Positions 43,447-52,779 of a stretch of 64,000 bases of DNA are shown piece after piece; within the stretch, counting starts at the first letter, position 1; each line of letters starts with the position of its first letter. The notes under the pieces were generated by a model that was not told the origin of the DNA, searched no databases, and was given only the letters and a program-made list of their open reading frames with translations. The stretch is from Ruminococcus flavefaciens (lineage in GTDB: Bacteria > Bacillota > Clostridia > Oscillospirales > Ruminococcaceae): positions 10,400-74,399 of the forward strand of contig NZ_UETD01000011.1 in NCBI RefSeq assembly GCF_900116855.1, read 5' to 3'. The position numbers and the translations under genes were made by a program.

Positions 43447-44607
43447 TTATTTTATGTATACATCTCTCTCCTCGGAGATAACTCCCTCAAGCTCATAGGT
43501 GACCTCAAGGGTCAGGGTATCGCTGTTCCGGGAGGACTTGATATCGCGGCTCAGTATTTTCGTATCCCCGGAGAGAAAGTTCTTCTCGTACAGATATACC
43601 CTCTCCATGAGCTTGCCGCGCAGTTCTTCCTCATTGTACTCCCTGAGGGTTGGAGCAGTTTCTGTGACGGTGCGCAGCTCAGTGCCTACGGGAAGCTCCC
43701 TGCCGAACAGCATTAGCGGCTTTTTTGTTACCTCGCTTGTGGAGACCTTATAGTCGGTTTTGCCGAAAAACAAGGGTATCTTCAGCCCGAACAGCTTCAG
43801 ATAGCGCTCCTTTGACACATTGCCCGTCGGGGAAAGCTCCTCTGTGCGGAATGCTCCCGAAAATCTGACAGCCTCGGAGTACTTTCCCCGTATCTCTCCC
43901 ATTGCGTGGTAGACGGAAAGGCAGCCGTTATCAAATTCCCTGACGGCACTGACCAGCATTGTGCCCTTGGGAACATAGTCCCCGACGATGTGGAGGAGCT
44001 GTCCGCTTCGCACGCAGACCTCGGTTATCTCGGCGTCGCGGCAGGCGAAGATATTTGCAGGTATCCTTGTTCGGAGCATGGGCGGCTTCGGTTCGGCTTC
44101 CCGTATCTGTATCTCTATCCTGTTGCCGCTGCGGCGGATGCCTGCCCACGCGATATCCTCCACAAGGAAGGGAAGCTTTTTCTCGCAGGAGCGCAGGTCG
44201 GTGAGTGGGAGAAAGGCTCCCTCCCTGACGTCAAGCTCATCAAGGGCGGAGAGTATGACCTCGTCGCTGACAGCTGAGTTGCCCTGAATGTCGATGACCG
44301 CGATGGTCTGGGAGGACCAGAGCACTGCCGCTGCGGCTGCAGCGGCGCCGAGGAGCAGTCCGAGGCGCTTGCGGTAGAGGAAAAACTTCGCCCCGAGACT
44401 TTCGTATTCGGTAGCTTTCAGCTCCACACCGCATTCTTCAGCCAGTGCGGAGACCGTTTTCAGGTCACGGTGGAGTATGTCTCCGCGGAAAATATCTCCC
44501 TTACAGTATTGCTGCCGACAGCTTACACCGCTGTCGTGGAGCACATTGATGAACTTATACAGTTTTTTCCCCTTGACGTTTATTTTCAGACGTCGTTTCA
44601 TTTTCAC
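43447..44607 (-). CDS. yqfD: Sporulation protein YqfD
   Basis: 386 aa. Cytosolic start, one membrane helix at ~88-105 (LGLLLGAAAAAAAVLW), then an outside domain with a POTRA-like start (AVIDIQGNSAVSDEVILSALDEL). The rest matches the YqfD family (LPFLVEDIAWAGIRRSGNRIEIQIREAEP, VPKGTMLVSA). In spore formers the gene belongs to the mother-cell sigma-E regulon and its product is needed for late spore steps. The start is a GTG at 44607, seven bases after AGGAGG; the ATG two codons later is too far from it. The start overlaps yqfC by 53 nt. Confidence 0.88.
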   Translation of the reverse strand: MKMKRRLKINVKGKKLYKFINVLHDSGVSCRQQYCKGDIFRGDILHRDLKTVSALAEECGVELKATEYESLGAKFFLYRKRLGLLLGAAAAAAAVLWSSQTIAVIDIQGNSAVSDEVILSALDELDVREGAFLPLTDLRSCEKKLPFLVEDIAWAGIRRSGNRIEIQIREAEPKPPMLRTRIPANIFACRDAEITEVCVRSGQLLHIVGDYVPKGTMLVSAVREFDNGCLSVYHAMGEIRGKYSEAVRFSGAFRTEELSPTGNVSKERYLKLFGLKIPLFFGKTDYKVSTSEVTKKPLMLFGRELPVGTELRTVTETAPTLREYNEEELRGKLMERVYLYEKNFLSGDTKILSRDIKSSRNSDTLTLEVTYELEGVISEERDVYIK

Positions 44608-44866
44608 GGCGGCTCCTCCTTTCTGTAAGACCTATCTGCTCGATGCAGCCGCGGATAACAAGTCCGCCTGTGCTGAAATCATAGGCTCTCAGTCCGTTTC
44701 CCCTGATGTCAACGGTAAGGCCTCCCGAGACCAATCTCATGTACACCTCGTTGCATTCCTCTATCCTGCGGCAGTTGTCGATGATAAGCTCGCTGTTCCC
44801 CGATATGTGCATACCCGTGTTGAGGTACAGCTTCTCACGGGCAAGCTCTGACAGCCATTCAAACAT
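44555..44866 (-). CDS. yqfC: Sporulation protein YqfC
   Basis: 103 aa. The family pattern is visible: MHISGNSELIIDNCRRIEECN, then VYMRLVSGGLTVDIRGNGLRA, YDFSTGGLVIRGCIEQIGL. YqfC is a small protein made in the mother cell, usually just before yqfD, as here. The ATG at 44866 has AGGAG seven bases before it; the open frame extends further upstream but that part is antisense to ylbJ. A Lys/Arg/Glu-rich tail overlaps yqfD by 53 nt, which is long for this pair. Confidence 0.82.
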   Translation of the reverse strand: MFEWLSELAREKLYLNTGMHISGNSELIIDNCRRIEECNEVYMRLVSGGLTVDIRGNGLRAYDFSTGGLVIRGCIEQIGLTERRSRRENETTSENKRQGEKTV

Positions 44867-44924
44867 AAGCGTCACTCCTGTATATTTTTTCACTTCCAAT
44901 AATATGATTAATGGGGTGATGATT

Positions 44925-46043
44925 ATGAGAAAAACGGCTTCAAAGGTCCGTGAAGCGGTGGGGATAGCGGCTGCGGCAGTATTTTTCCTGCTTTGTCTAT
45001 TTGATAACGCGGGAACTTCCGCGGCGGTCAGGGACAGTGTCAGGCGATGTCTTGATATAGTCATACCCTCGCTGTTTGCTATGATGACAGCCTCCGCACT
45101 TATAGTCAGCAGCGGACTTACGACAGCAGTTCCGCGCTGTGTGGGGCGGCTCGGCAGAGCGATCTTCGGCATGGAGGGGAGAGAGCTCCCCATTTTCACA
45201 TTCGGCATGGTGGCAGGATATCCCGTGGGGGTGAAGATGCTGTGCAGCGAGTATATTTCGGGACACATTACAAAGCGGCGGGCAGAGCTTCTGTCGGGGC
45301 TTTGCTTCGGCGCAGGACCTGCATTCATATTCGGCTGCATTTCGGGACAGCTCTACGGCTCCCGCTGTGCAGGACTGCTGATACTGGTATCGACGGTGTC
45401 TGCAAATGTGCTACTTGCGCTTTTCATGGCGCCATTTCTCCGCAGGACAGCTTCCGCGAAGCACGCTCCCTGCCGTGTGAGCGTATCGGCAGATATGCTC
45501 ACGGACTGCGTCCTTCGCAGCGGCAGGGCGATGGGAGAGATATGCGCCATGATAGTGTTTTTCTCCGTAGCTGCTCATTTTCTCACGGCAGCTTTCGGGG
45601 CAGCAGCAGGGGAGCTTCCTTGGAAGCTCCCCTTCCTCGGCGGTATTACCGCCGAGGCGCCGATCGCCGCGTTCTTAGATGTGACCAATGTGGCAGGTTT
45701 TCCCCGCGGCGATTGGCTGCTGCTGCCCCTGATAAGCGGCCTTACCGCCTTTGGCGGGATATGTGTACTCATGCAGCTTGCTGCGCTGACCCGTGGAAAG
45801 CTGTCGCTGGTGCCCTTTATAATAATGAGAGCAGCGGCAGCTGTGCTGAGTTATATCATCTGTCGGGGACTGCTTCCGCTGTTCATGGAGGGGGAGATAA
45901 CGGAAGTCAGCAGCATAAAGGCGGAGAGCACACGTTCTGTCAGCCCCGTACCGTCGGTGATGCTCATTATAATGACAGTAGCGCTTATGCTGGAATTCGG
46001 CAGCAAAAAAGAGACTTACAGCACAGAAATTTGCACCAAATAG
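44925..46043 (+). CDS. ylbJ: Sporulation integral membrane protein YlbJ
   Basis: 372 aa with about eight helices and the nucleoside-transporter Gate-type layout of YlbJ (IVIPSLFAMMTASALIVSSG, TFGMVAGYPVGVKMLCSEY, LSGLCFGAGPAFIFG, GEICAMIVFFSVAAHFL). YlbJ/SpoVV moves dipicolinic acid across the outer forespore membrane in Bacillus. Here it is divergent from yqfC with only 58 nt between; I see no sigma-A promoter there, which fits a sporulation sigma factor. A weak GGGGTGA site precedes the ATG at 44925; an ATG at 44919 is also possible. Confidence 0.88.
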   Translation: MRKTASKVREAVGIAAAAVFFLLCLFDNAGTSAAVRDSVRRCLDIVIPSLFAMMTASALIVSSGLTTAVPRCVGRLGRAIFGMEGRELPIFTFGMVAGYPVGVKMLCSEYISGHITKRRAELLSGLCFGAGPAFIFGCISGQLYGSRCAGLLILVSTVSANVLLALFMAPFLRRTASAKHAPCRVSVSADMLTDCVLRSGRAMGEICAMIVFFSVAAHFLTAAFGAAAGELPWKLPFLGGITAEAPIAAFLDVTNVAGFPRGDWLLLPLISGLTAFGGICVLMQLAALTRGKLSLVPFIIMRAAAAVLSYIICRGLLPLFMEGEITEVSSIKAESTRSVSPVPSVMLIIMTVALMLEFGSKKETYSTEICTK

Positions 46044-46093
46044 CCGCAGATTTGTACACAGTGCCAAAAATTGTGAAAGCTTGCTGAAAAGGC

Positions 46094-48224
<2,131 letters not shown>

Positions 48225-48240
48225 TCAAAGATAAAGCACT

Positions 48241-48272
48241 AAAGCCCTCTCCGAGCGGGAGGGCTTTATTTC
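48241..48272 (+). terminator. Terminator of groESL
   Basis: Stem AAAGCCCTC/GAGGGCTTT (48241-48249 with 48259-48267), then ATTTCTG. Confidence 0.85.
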
Positions 48273-48299
48273 TGTCTTATCAGAACTTACGGAGGTACT

Positions 48300-49907
48300 A
48301 TGATAACAGTCAGCAATGTCAGCGTCCAGTTCGGCGGCTCGACGCTTTTCAAAAACGTAAACCTTAAATTCACAAACGGCAACTGCTATGGTGTCATCGG
48401 CGCAAACGGCGCAGGCAAGTCCACATTTCTCCGCGTCCTCTGCGGAGACCTTGAGCCTGCCTCGGGTGAGGTGGTAATGCCCAAGGAGGAGCGCCTCAGT
48501 GTTCTCAAGCAGGACCACTTCGCATACGACGAGTACACTGTCCTCGACACCGTAATTATGGGCAACGCCCGTCTTTACGAGATAATGCAGGAAAAGGATG
48601 CCCTCTATGCCAAGGAGGATTTCTCCGAGGAGGACGGCGTTAAGGCTTCCGAGCTGGAGGGTGAATTTGCCGAGCTCAACGGCTGGGAGGCGGAGTCCGA
48701 CGCCTCAAAGCTCATTCAGGGACTGGGACTTTCCGAGGATATCCTCTATTCCCAGATGTCCACACTTTCCGGTAACGAGAAGGTAAAGGTGCTGCTGGCA
48801 CAGGCGCTTTTCGGCAACCCCGATATTATCCTTCTTGACGAGCCTACCAACCACCTTGATATCGACGCGGTACGCTGGCTGGAGGAGTTCCTTTCGGAGT
48901 ACTTCGGTACGGTGATCGTAGTATCCCATGACCGTCACTTCCTCAACAACGTCTGCACCCACATCGTTGATATCGACTACAACAAGATAAAGATGTATGT
49001 GGGCAACTATGAGTTCTGGTACGAGTCCAGCCAGCTCATACAGCGCATGATAAAGCAGCAGAACAAGAAGAACGAGGAAAAGATAAAGGAGCTGAAGGAC
49101 TTCATCGCAAGGTTCTCGGCAAACAAATCCAAGTCCAATCAGGCAACATCGCGCCGCAAGCTCATCGAGAAGCTGACCGTTGAGGAGCTTCCTGCATCAA
49201 GCAGAAGATACCCGTTCATCGGCTTCGACATGGACAGAGAACTGGGCAAGGACATACTTCAGGTAGAGGGACTCACCAAGACAGTTGACGGAGTTAAGCT
49301 CCTTGATAACGTAAGCTTCACTCTCGGCAGGAACGACAAGGTAGCCTTTGTGGGCGAGAGCGAGCAGGCTATCACCATGCTGTTCAAGATACTTATGGAG
49401 GAGGAGCAGCCTGACTCGGGAAGCTTCAAATGGGGAGTTTCCGTGACTACATCGTATATGCCTGTTGACAACTCCGAATACTTCAACGGCTGTGAGCTGT
49501 CCATACTTGACTGGATAAGACAGTATTCCGTAAAGGACGAGACCGAGACCTATCTCCGCGGCTTCCTCGGACGTATGCTGTTCTCGGGGGACGACGTGTA
49601 CAAGCCCGTAAACGTGCTTTCGGGAGGCGAAAAGGTGAGATGTATGTTCTCACGCATGATGCTTTTCGGCTCAAATGTGCTGGTGCTTGACCGTCCTACA
49701 AACCACCTTGACCTTGAGAGCATTACCGCAGTCAACAACAGCCTTATCAACTTCAAGGGCGTAGTGCTGCTGGCTTCTCACGACCACGAGATAATGCAGA
49801 CCACTGCAAACCGCATAATCGAGATACTGCCTACAGGCTGCCTTGACAGACAGGGAACCTATGAGGAGTTCATCGACTTCAAGAAGTCCCTTGAAAATAA
49901 GCAGTGA
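48300..49907 (+). CDS. ABC-F ATPase with degenerate second ATP site
   Basis: 535 aa, two ATPase domains and no membrane helix: a ribosome-acting ABC-F protein of the YkpA/YbiT type. Domain 1 has Walker A GANGAGKST (~36-44), signature LSGNEKVKV (~160) and Walker B IILLDEPTNHLD (~180). A linker helix (~245-290) is Lys-rich and probably contacts the ribosome. Domain 2 has VGESEQAITMLF in place of Walker A, an intact LSGGEKVRC (~440), and LVLDRPTNHLD where the catalytic Glu should be: an Arg replaces it. The loss of Walker A in domain 2 occurs in this subfamily; the Glu-to-Arg change is odd. SD GGAGG precedes the ATG. It lies right after groESL but past a terminator. Confidence 0.88.
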   Translation: MITVSNVSVQFGGSTLFKNVNLKFTNGNCYGVIGANGAGKSTFLRVLCGDLEPASGEVVMPKEERLSVLKQDHFAYDEYTVLDTVIMGNARLYEIMQEKDALYAKEDFSEEDGVKASELEGEFAELNGWEAESDASKLIQGLGLSEDILYSQMSTLSGNEKVKVLLAQALFGNPDIILLDEPTNHLDIDAVRWLEEFLSEYFGTVIVVSHDRHFLNNVCTHIVDIDYNKIKMYVGNYEFWYESSQLIQRMIKQQNKKNEEKIKELKDFIARFSANKSKSNQATSRRKLIEKLTVEELPASSRRYPFIGFDMDRELGKDILQVEGLTKTVDGVKLLDNVSFTLGRNDKVAFVGESEQAITMLFKILMEEEQPDSGSFKWGVSVTTSYMPVDNSEYFNGCELSILDWIRQYSVKDETETYLRGFLGRMLFSGDDVYKPVNVLSGGEKVRCMFSRMMLFGSNVLVLDRPTNHLDLESITAVNNSLINFKGVVLLASHDHEIMQTTANRIIEILPTGCLDRQGTYEEFIDFKKSLENKQ

Positions 49908-49940
49908 ATAAGCTGTTAGTGATTAGTGCATAGTGCTTAG

Positions 49941-49961
49941 TAGGGGCGGCGTTCCGCCGCC
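49941..49961. repeat. Dispersed GC palindrome
   Basis: TAGGGGCGGCGTTCCGCCGCC, identical to 25697-25717. Confidence 0.85.
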
Positions 49962-50032
49962 CGTGAAAGAATTGCACGTTGCAGGGATGGCGTTACTCCC
50001 CGTAATATGTGCGTTTACATCGGACAAAACGT

Positions 50033-50071
50033 AAAGCCCGAGAGCTGACATAGACAGCCTTCGGGCTTTTG
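50033..50071. terminator. Bidirectional terminator
   Basis: Stem AAAGCCCGA..GCTG with CAGC..TCGGGCTTTT; loop ACATAGA. It probably ends both the ABC-F transcript and the minus-strand sirtuin operon. The flanking gap 49908-50183 otherwise holds only the palindrome at 49941. Confidence 0.8.
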
Positions 50072-50183
50072 CGTTACATATTATCACGTTATGAAAAATA
50101 GGGAACAAGGTGCTTGCTGCACAGCTCATGGAAGTAAGCGCTGCGGAGCCTTTTGCGATAGATGATACTGCTTTTCGGCAGTA

Positions 50184-50321
50184 TCAAGAGGGTGTATCTG
50201 AATTTACGGTGTCCGTAAAGCTTTGTTTGGTTGGAGGCTGCGGGGTCTGGGGAGCTTTTGCGCCCGCACCGCAGCCAGCCGTTAAGAGGGTTGATAAAGC
50301 GGCTGATGTCAGTCGTTTCAT
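50184..50321 (-). CDS. Short lipoprotein ORF, probably truncated
   Basis: 45 codons: a start MKRLTSAALSTLL, lipobox LLTAGC with Cys at 17, then a Pro/Thr/Gln-rich stretch and stop. AGGAGG sits seven bases before the ATG, and the gene begins 11 nt after the sirtuin stop, so it is likely translated. It looks like only the first part of a larger secreted lipoprotein, with the rest lost or out of frame. A functional small lipoprotein is the alternative. I cannot name the family. Confidence 0.55.
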   Translation of the reverse strand: MKRLTSAALSTLLTAGCGAGAKAPQTPQPPTKQSFTDTVNSDTPS

Positions 50322-50332
50322 GGCATAGCCTC

Positions 50333-51046
50333 CTAGATCCGTGAAAAAACTTCTCCTATCCTGTCGCAGATGAGAAGGTCGGCGTTCCTGTCCATGGGGG
50401 TAGGCGCCATATTTATGATGACAAGGTCTTTTCCTTTGAAATAGCGGATAAGACCTGCCGCAGGGTAAACGTTGAGGGAGGTGCCGCCGATAATGAGGGT
50501 ATCGGCAGAGGCAATGGCGTTAACAGCTCCGCTTACGGTGCTGTCGTCGAGAGCCTCCTCATAAAGCACCACATCGGGCTTGACGATACCGCCGCACTCG
50601 CACTTGGGAACACCCTGAGAGTTCACGATATACTGCACATCGTGGAACTTTCCGCACTTGGTGCAGTAGTTGCGGAGTACGCTTCCGTGGAGCTCATAGA
50701 CCGTTTTGCTGCCTGCCGCCTGATGTAGCCCGTCGATGTTCTGGGTCACTACTGCGGAGAGCTTACCCTCGGCTTCAAGCTGAGCCAGCTTCAGATGAGC
50801 GGCATTGGGCTTTGCGTCCAGACAGAGCATTTTTGCCCTGTAAAAGCGGTAGAACTCCTCGGTCTTTTCCATGAAGAAGGTGTGGCTGAGGATAGTCTCG
50901 GGTGGATAGTCCCACTGCTGACTGTAGAGACCGTCAACGCTTCGGAAGTCGGGGATGCCGCTTTCCGTGGAGACTCCTGCGCCGCCGAAGAATACTATAC
51001 TGTGAGAATTTCTGACTATATCCGCCAGTTTTTCGATATTATCCAT
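50333..51046 (-). CDS. cobB: NAD-dependent protein deacylase (sirtuin, CobB type)
   Basis: 237 aa. NAD-site motifs are FFGGAGVSTESGIPDFRS (~19-36), TQNIDGLHQAAG (~105), catalytic His in ELHGSV (~123) and GTSLNVYPAAG (~192). Zinc Cys are CTKC (~130) and CECGG (~151). It removes acyl groups from lysines using NAD. The presence of the zinc ribbon and the housekeeping context set it apart from defence-type SIR2 domains. The ATG at 51046 lies one base past the yjbQ stop, so the two are coupled. Confidence 0.93.
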   Translation of the reverse strand: MDNIEKLADIVRNSHSIVFFGGAGVSTESGIPDFRSVDGLYSQQWDYPPETILSHTFFMEKTEEFYRFYRAKMLCLDAKPNAAHLKLAQLEAEGKLSAVVTQNIDGLHQAAGSKTVYELHGSVLRNYCTKCGKFHDVQYIVNSQGVPKCECGGIVKPDVVLYEEALDDSTVSGAVNAIASADTLIIGGTSLNVYPAAGLIRYFKGKDLVIINMAPTPMDRNADLLICDRIGEVFSRI

Positions 51047-51047
51047 A

Positions 51048-51446
51048 TTATAAGTCTCCCATGACCTTAACGTAGAATTTTCTTGTTCTGGGACCGTCAA
51101 ATTCGCAGAAGTAGATATCCTGCCATGTGCCGAGGAGGAGCTTTCCGCCTGTGATTATGACGGTCTCGCTGGCGCCTACGGCAGAGGATTTTATGTGAGC
51201 GTGTGAGTTGCCCTCGGCGTGTCTGAAGCTTTGCAGGTCGGGGAAAAACTTATCCATGCCCTTGATGAAGTCGGTCTTCACGTCGGGGTCGGCGTTCTCG
51301 TTTATAGTGATAGCCGCAGTGGTGTGGGGGCAGAATATGATACATATGCCCTCGAGAACACCGCTTTCCTTGACGGCTTCACTGACCTCCCGTGTTATAT
51401 CCACAAGTCCCTCAGCGGGAGTGCTGAGCTTGAAGTTAAAAACCAT
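51048..51446 (-). CDS. yjbQ: YjbQ/UPF0047 family protein
   Basis: 132 aa. Hallmarks are CIIFCPHTTAAITINENADPDV (~34-55), NSHAHIKSSAVGASETV (~80-96), and GTWQDIYFCEFDGPRTRKFYV at the end. Homologues have thiamine-phosphate synthase-like activity in vitro but the true role is unclear. The conserved His and Glu form a likely active site. Lies between nth (52 nt) and the sirtuin (1 nt) in one operon. Confidence 0.92.
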   Translation of the reverse strand: MVFNFKLSTPAEGLVDITREVSEAVKESGVLEGICIIFCPHTTAAITINENADPDVKTDFIKGMDKFFPDLQSFRHAEGNSHAHIKSSAVGASETVIITGGKLLLGTWQDIYFCEFDGPRTRKFYVKVMGDL

Positions 51447-51498
51447 TTATATCGATCCTTTCGTATTCCCGCCGCAGTGACGGGAAGCAAGAACAATG

Positions 51499-52137
51499 TT
51501 ATTTATTGGCTGACTGATAGAATTTGCAAAAGTAATTCAGGGGACATTCTCCGCATTTCGGCTTTCTTGCCGTGCAGATATCCCTGCCGAATTCCACGGT
51601 CCTGTGGCAGAAATCCGAGGAGACCTCGGGGGGAATGAGCTTCACAAGGTCCTTTTCCACCTTGGCAGGCTCCTTGTTTTTGGTAAGTCCCAGCCTTCCC
51701 GTGATGCGTATGCAGTGGGTATCGGTGACCATGGCGGGCTTGCCGTAGACGTCGCCGAGAATGAGGTTTGCGGTCTTTCTGCCCACGCCTGACAGGGAGA
51801 GGAGCTCCTCCATGGTATCGGGGACAACTCCGCCGAAGTCATTGATGAGCTGACCTGCCATCTCCTTTAGGCTCTTGGCTTTGTTGCGGTAAAAGCCGCA
51901 GGGCTTGACGTCCTGCTCAAGCTTGGCAAGGTCAGCCTCAGCGAATGCTTCGAGGGTGGGATATTTTGCGAAAAGAGTCTTTGTGACTATATTCACTCTT
52001 GCGTCGGTACACTGAGCCGCCAGCCTCGTGGCGAACAGGAGCTCATACGGCTTTTCGTAATCGAGGGTACAGACAGCGTCAGGGTAGAGCTTTTCCAGCT
52101 CACTGACTGCAAGGCTTGCTATTTCTTTTTTAGTCAT
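51499..52137 (-). CDS. nth: Endonuclease III
   Basis: 212 aa. Base-excision DNA glycosylase/AP lyase for oxidised pyrimidines. Helix-hairpin-helix with catalytic Lys: LSLSGVGRKTANLILG (~109-124, Lys ~118). Catalytic Asp in VTDTHCIRITGRLGL (~133). The 4Fe-4S cluster is C-x6-C-x2-C-x5-C (CTARKPKCGECPLNYFC, ~188-204). The ATG overlaps the stop of the upstream gene by one base (TGATG). Confidence 0.95.
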   Translation of the reverse strand: MTKKEIASLAVSELEKLYPDAVCTLDYEKPYELLFATRLAAQCTDARVNIVTKTLFAKYPTLEAFAEADLAKLEQDVKPCGFYRNKAKSLKEMAGQLINDFGGVVPDTMEELLSLSGVGRKTANLILGDVYGKPAMVTDTHCIRITGRLGLTKNKEPAKVEKDLVKLIPPEVSSDFCHRTVEFGRDICTARKPKCGECPLNYFCKFYQSANK

Positions 52138-52493
52138 CAGCGGGACTCCTTCAGTGTTTTCTTCTTTTCCAGTATCCCGTCATATACGCGGTACATCTTC
52201 TGCACGGTATTCTCAAGGAAGTAGTAGTGCTTGATGTAGAACATAAGCAGTACCAGTATCATGGTAACAAGAATGAGTACGGGGATATTGGTGGTAAAGA
52301 CCAGAACGGCGATGAACACTGTCAGGATAAGCGCAAACAGCATAGTCACCAGAAAATGGACTATCCTTTCGTGCTGCATGAAGGCTATCTTGTCAAGGTG
52401 TTCAGCCATTATCTCGTCGAGCTCGGCGGAGTCCGTGCATTTTTCCAGTCTTTCCTGAACATATTTCATATAGTTGGTCAGGTATTCGGTCAT
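52137..52493 (-). CDS. Small two-helix membrane protein before nth
   Basis: 118 aa. A helical cytosolic start with LTNYMKYVQERLEKC leads to two membrane helices (~47-67 FLVTMLFALILTVFIAVLVF and ~69-88 IPVLILVTMILVLLMFYI) and a basic helical tail. Family not recognised. The ATG at 52493 has GGAG upstream; ATG 52508 has no ribosome site. First gene of the nth-yjbQ-sirtuin operon, with a perfect promoter. Confidence 0.75.
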   Translation of the reverse strand: MTEYLTNYMKYVQERLEKCTDSAELDEIMAEHLDKIAFMQHERIVHFLVTMLFALILTVFIAVLVFTTNIPVLILVTMILVLLMFYIKHYYFLENTVQKMYRVYDGILEKKKTLKESR

Positions 52494-52535
52494 TTTCTCA
52501 CGCTCCATGAACAAAGTTAACGAAACTCTACTGAA

Positions 52536-52564
52536 ATTATATACCTTTTTGGCAATAATGTCAA
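52536..52564 (-). promoter_or_regulatory. Perfect promoter of the nth operon
   Basis: Minus strand TTGACA (52559-52564), 17 bp, TATAAT (52536-52541). Confidence 0.85.
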
Positions 52565-52712
52565 TACATCGGACACAAAGTTCAGAGTTTATTCAAATAA
52601 TGATTTAAGCAGATTTTAAGCTGGTTTTGAGCTATTTGCCAAATGAGAAGCCGTTATGATTGTGCGTACATACGAATTTTTATGCACAAATGAAAACTTT
52701 TTGTAACACTTC

Positions 52713-52741
52713 TTGATTTTAGCTAAACCAAGCGCTATAAT
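52713..52741 (+). promoter_or_regulatory. Promoter of the mannanase gene
   Basis: TTGATT (52713-52718), 17 bp, TATAAT (52736-52741), 38 nt before the ATG. Confidence 0.75.
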
Positions 52742-52779
52742 TAAAGTACAGATATTTTTGTTTAATGGAGGATATTAAC

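Noticed and set aside
44867-45340. Upstream extension of the yqfC frame
   Set aside because: Antisense to ylbJ and without family match; the ATG at 44866 with AGGAG is the natural start.
50072-50332. Possible small structured RNA (SRP, 6S or tmRNA)
   Set aside because: No conserved SRP GGAA/GCA loop, tmRNA tag or tRNA-like ends; the strand opposite holds a lipoprotein-like ORF instead.
50333-51046. SIR2 gene as a defence effector
   Set aside because: Has the zinc ribbon and full deacylase motifs, and sits in an operon with nth and yjbQ; typical CobB.
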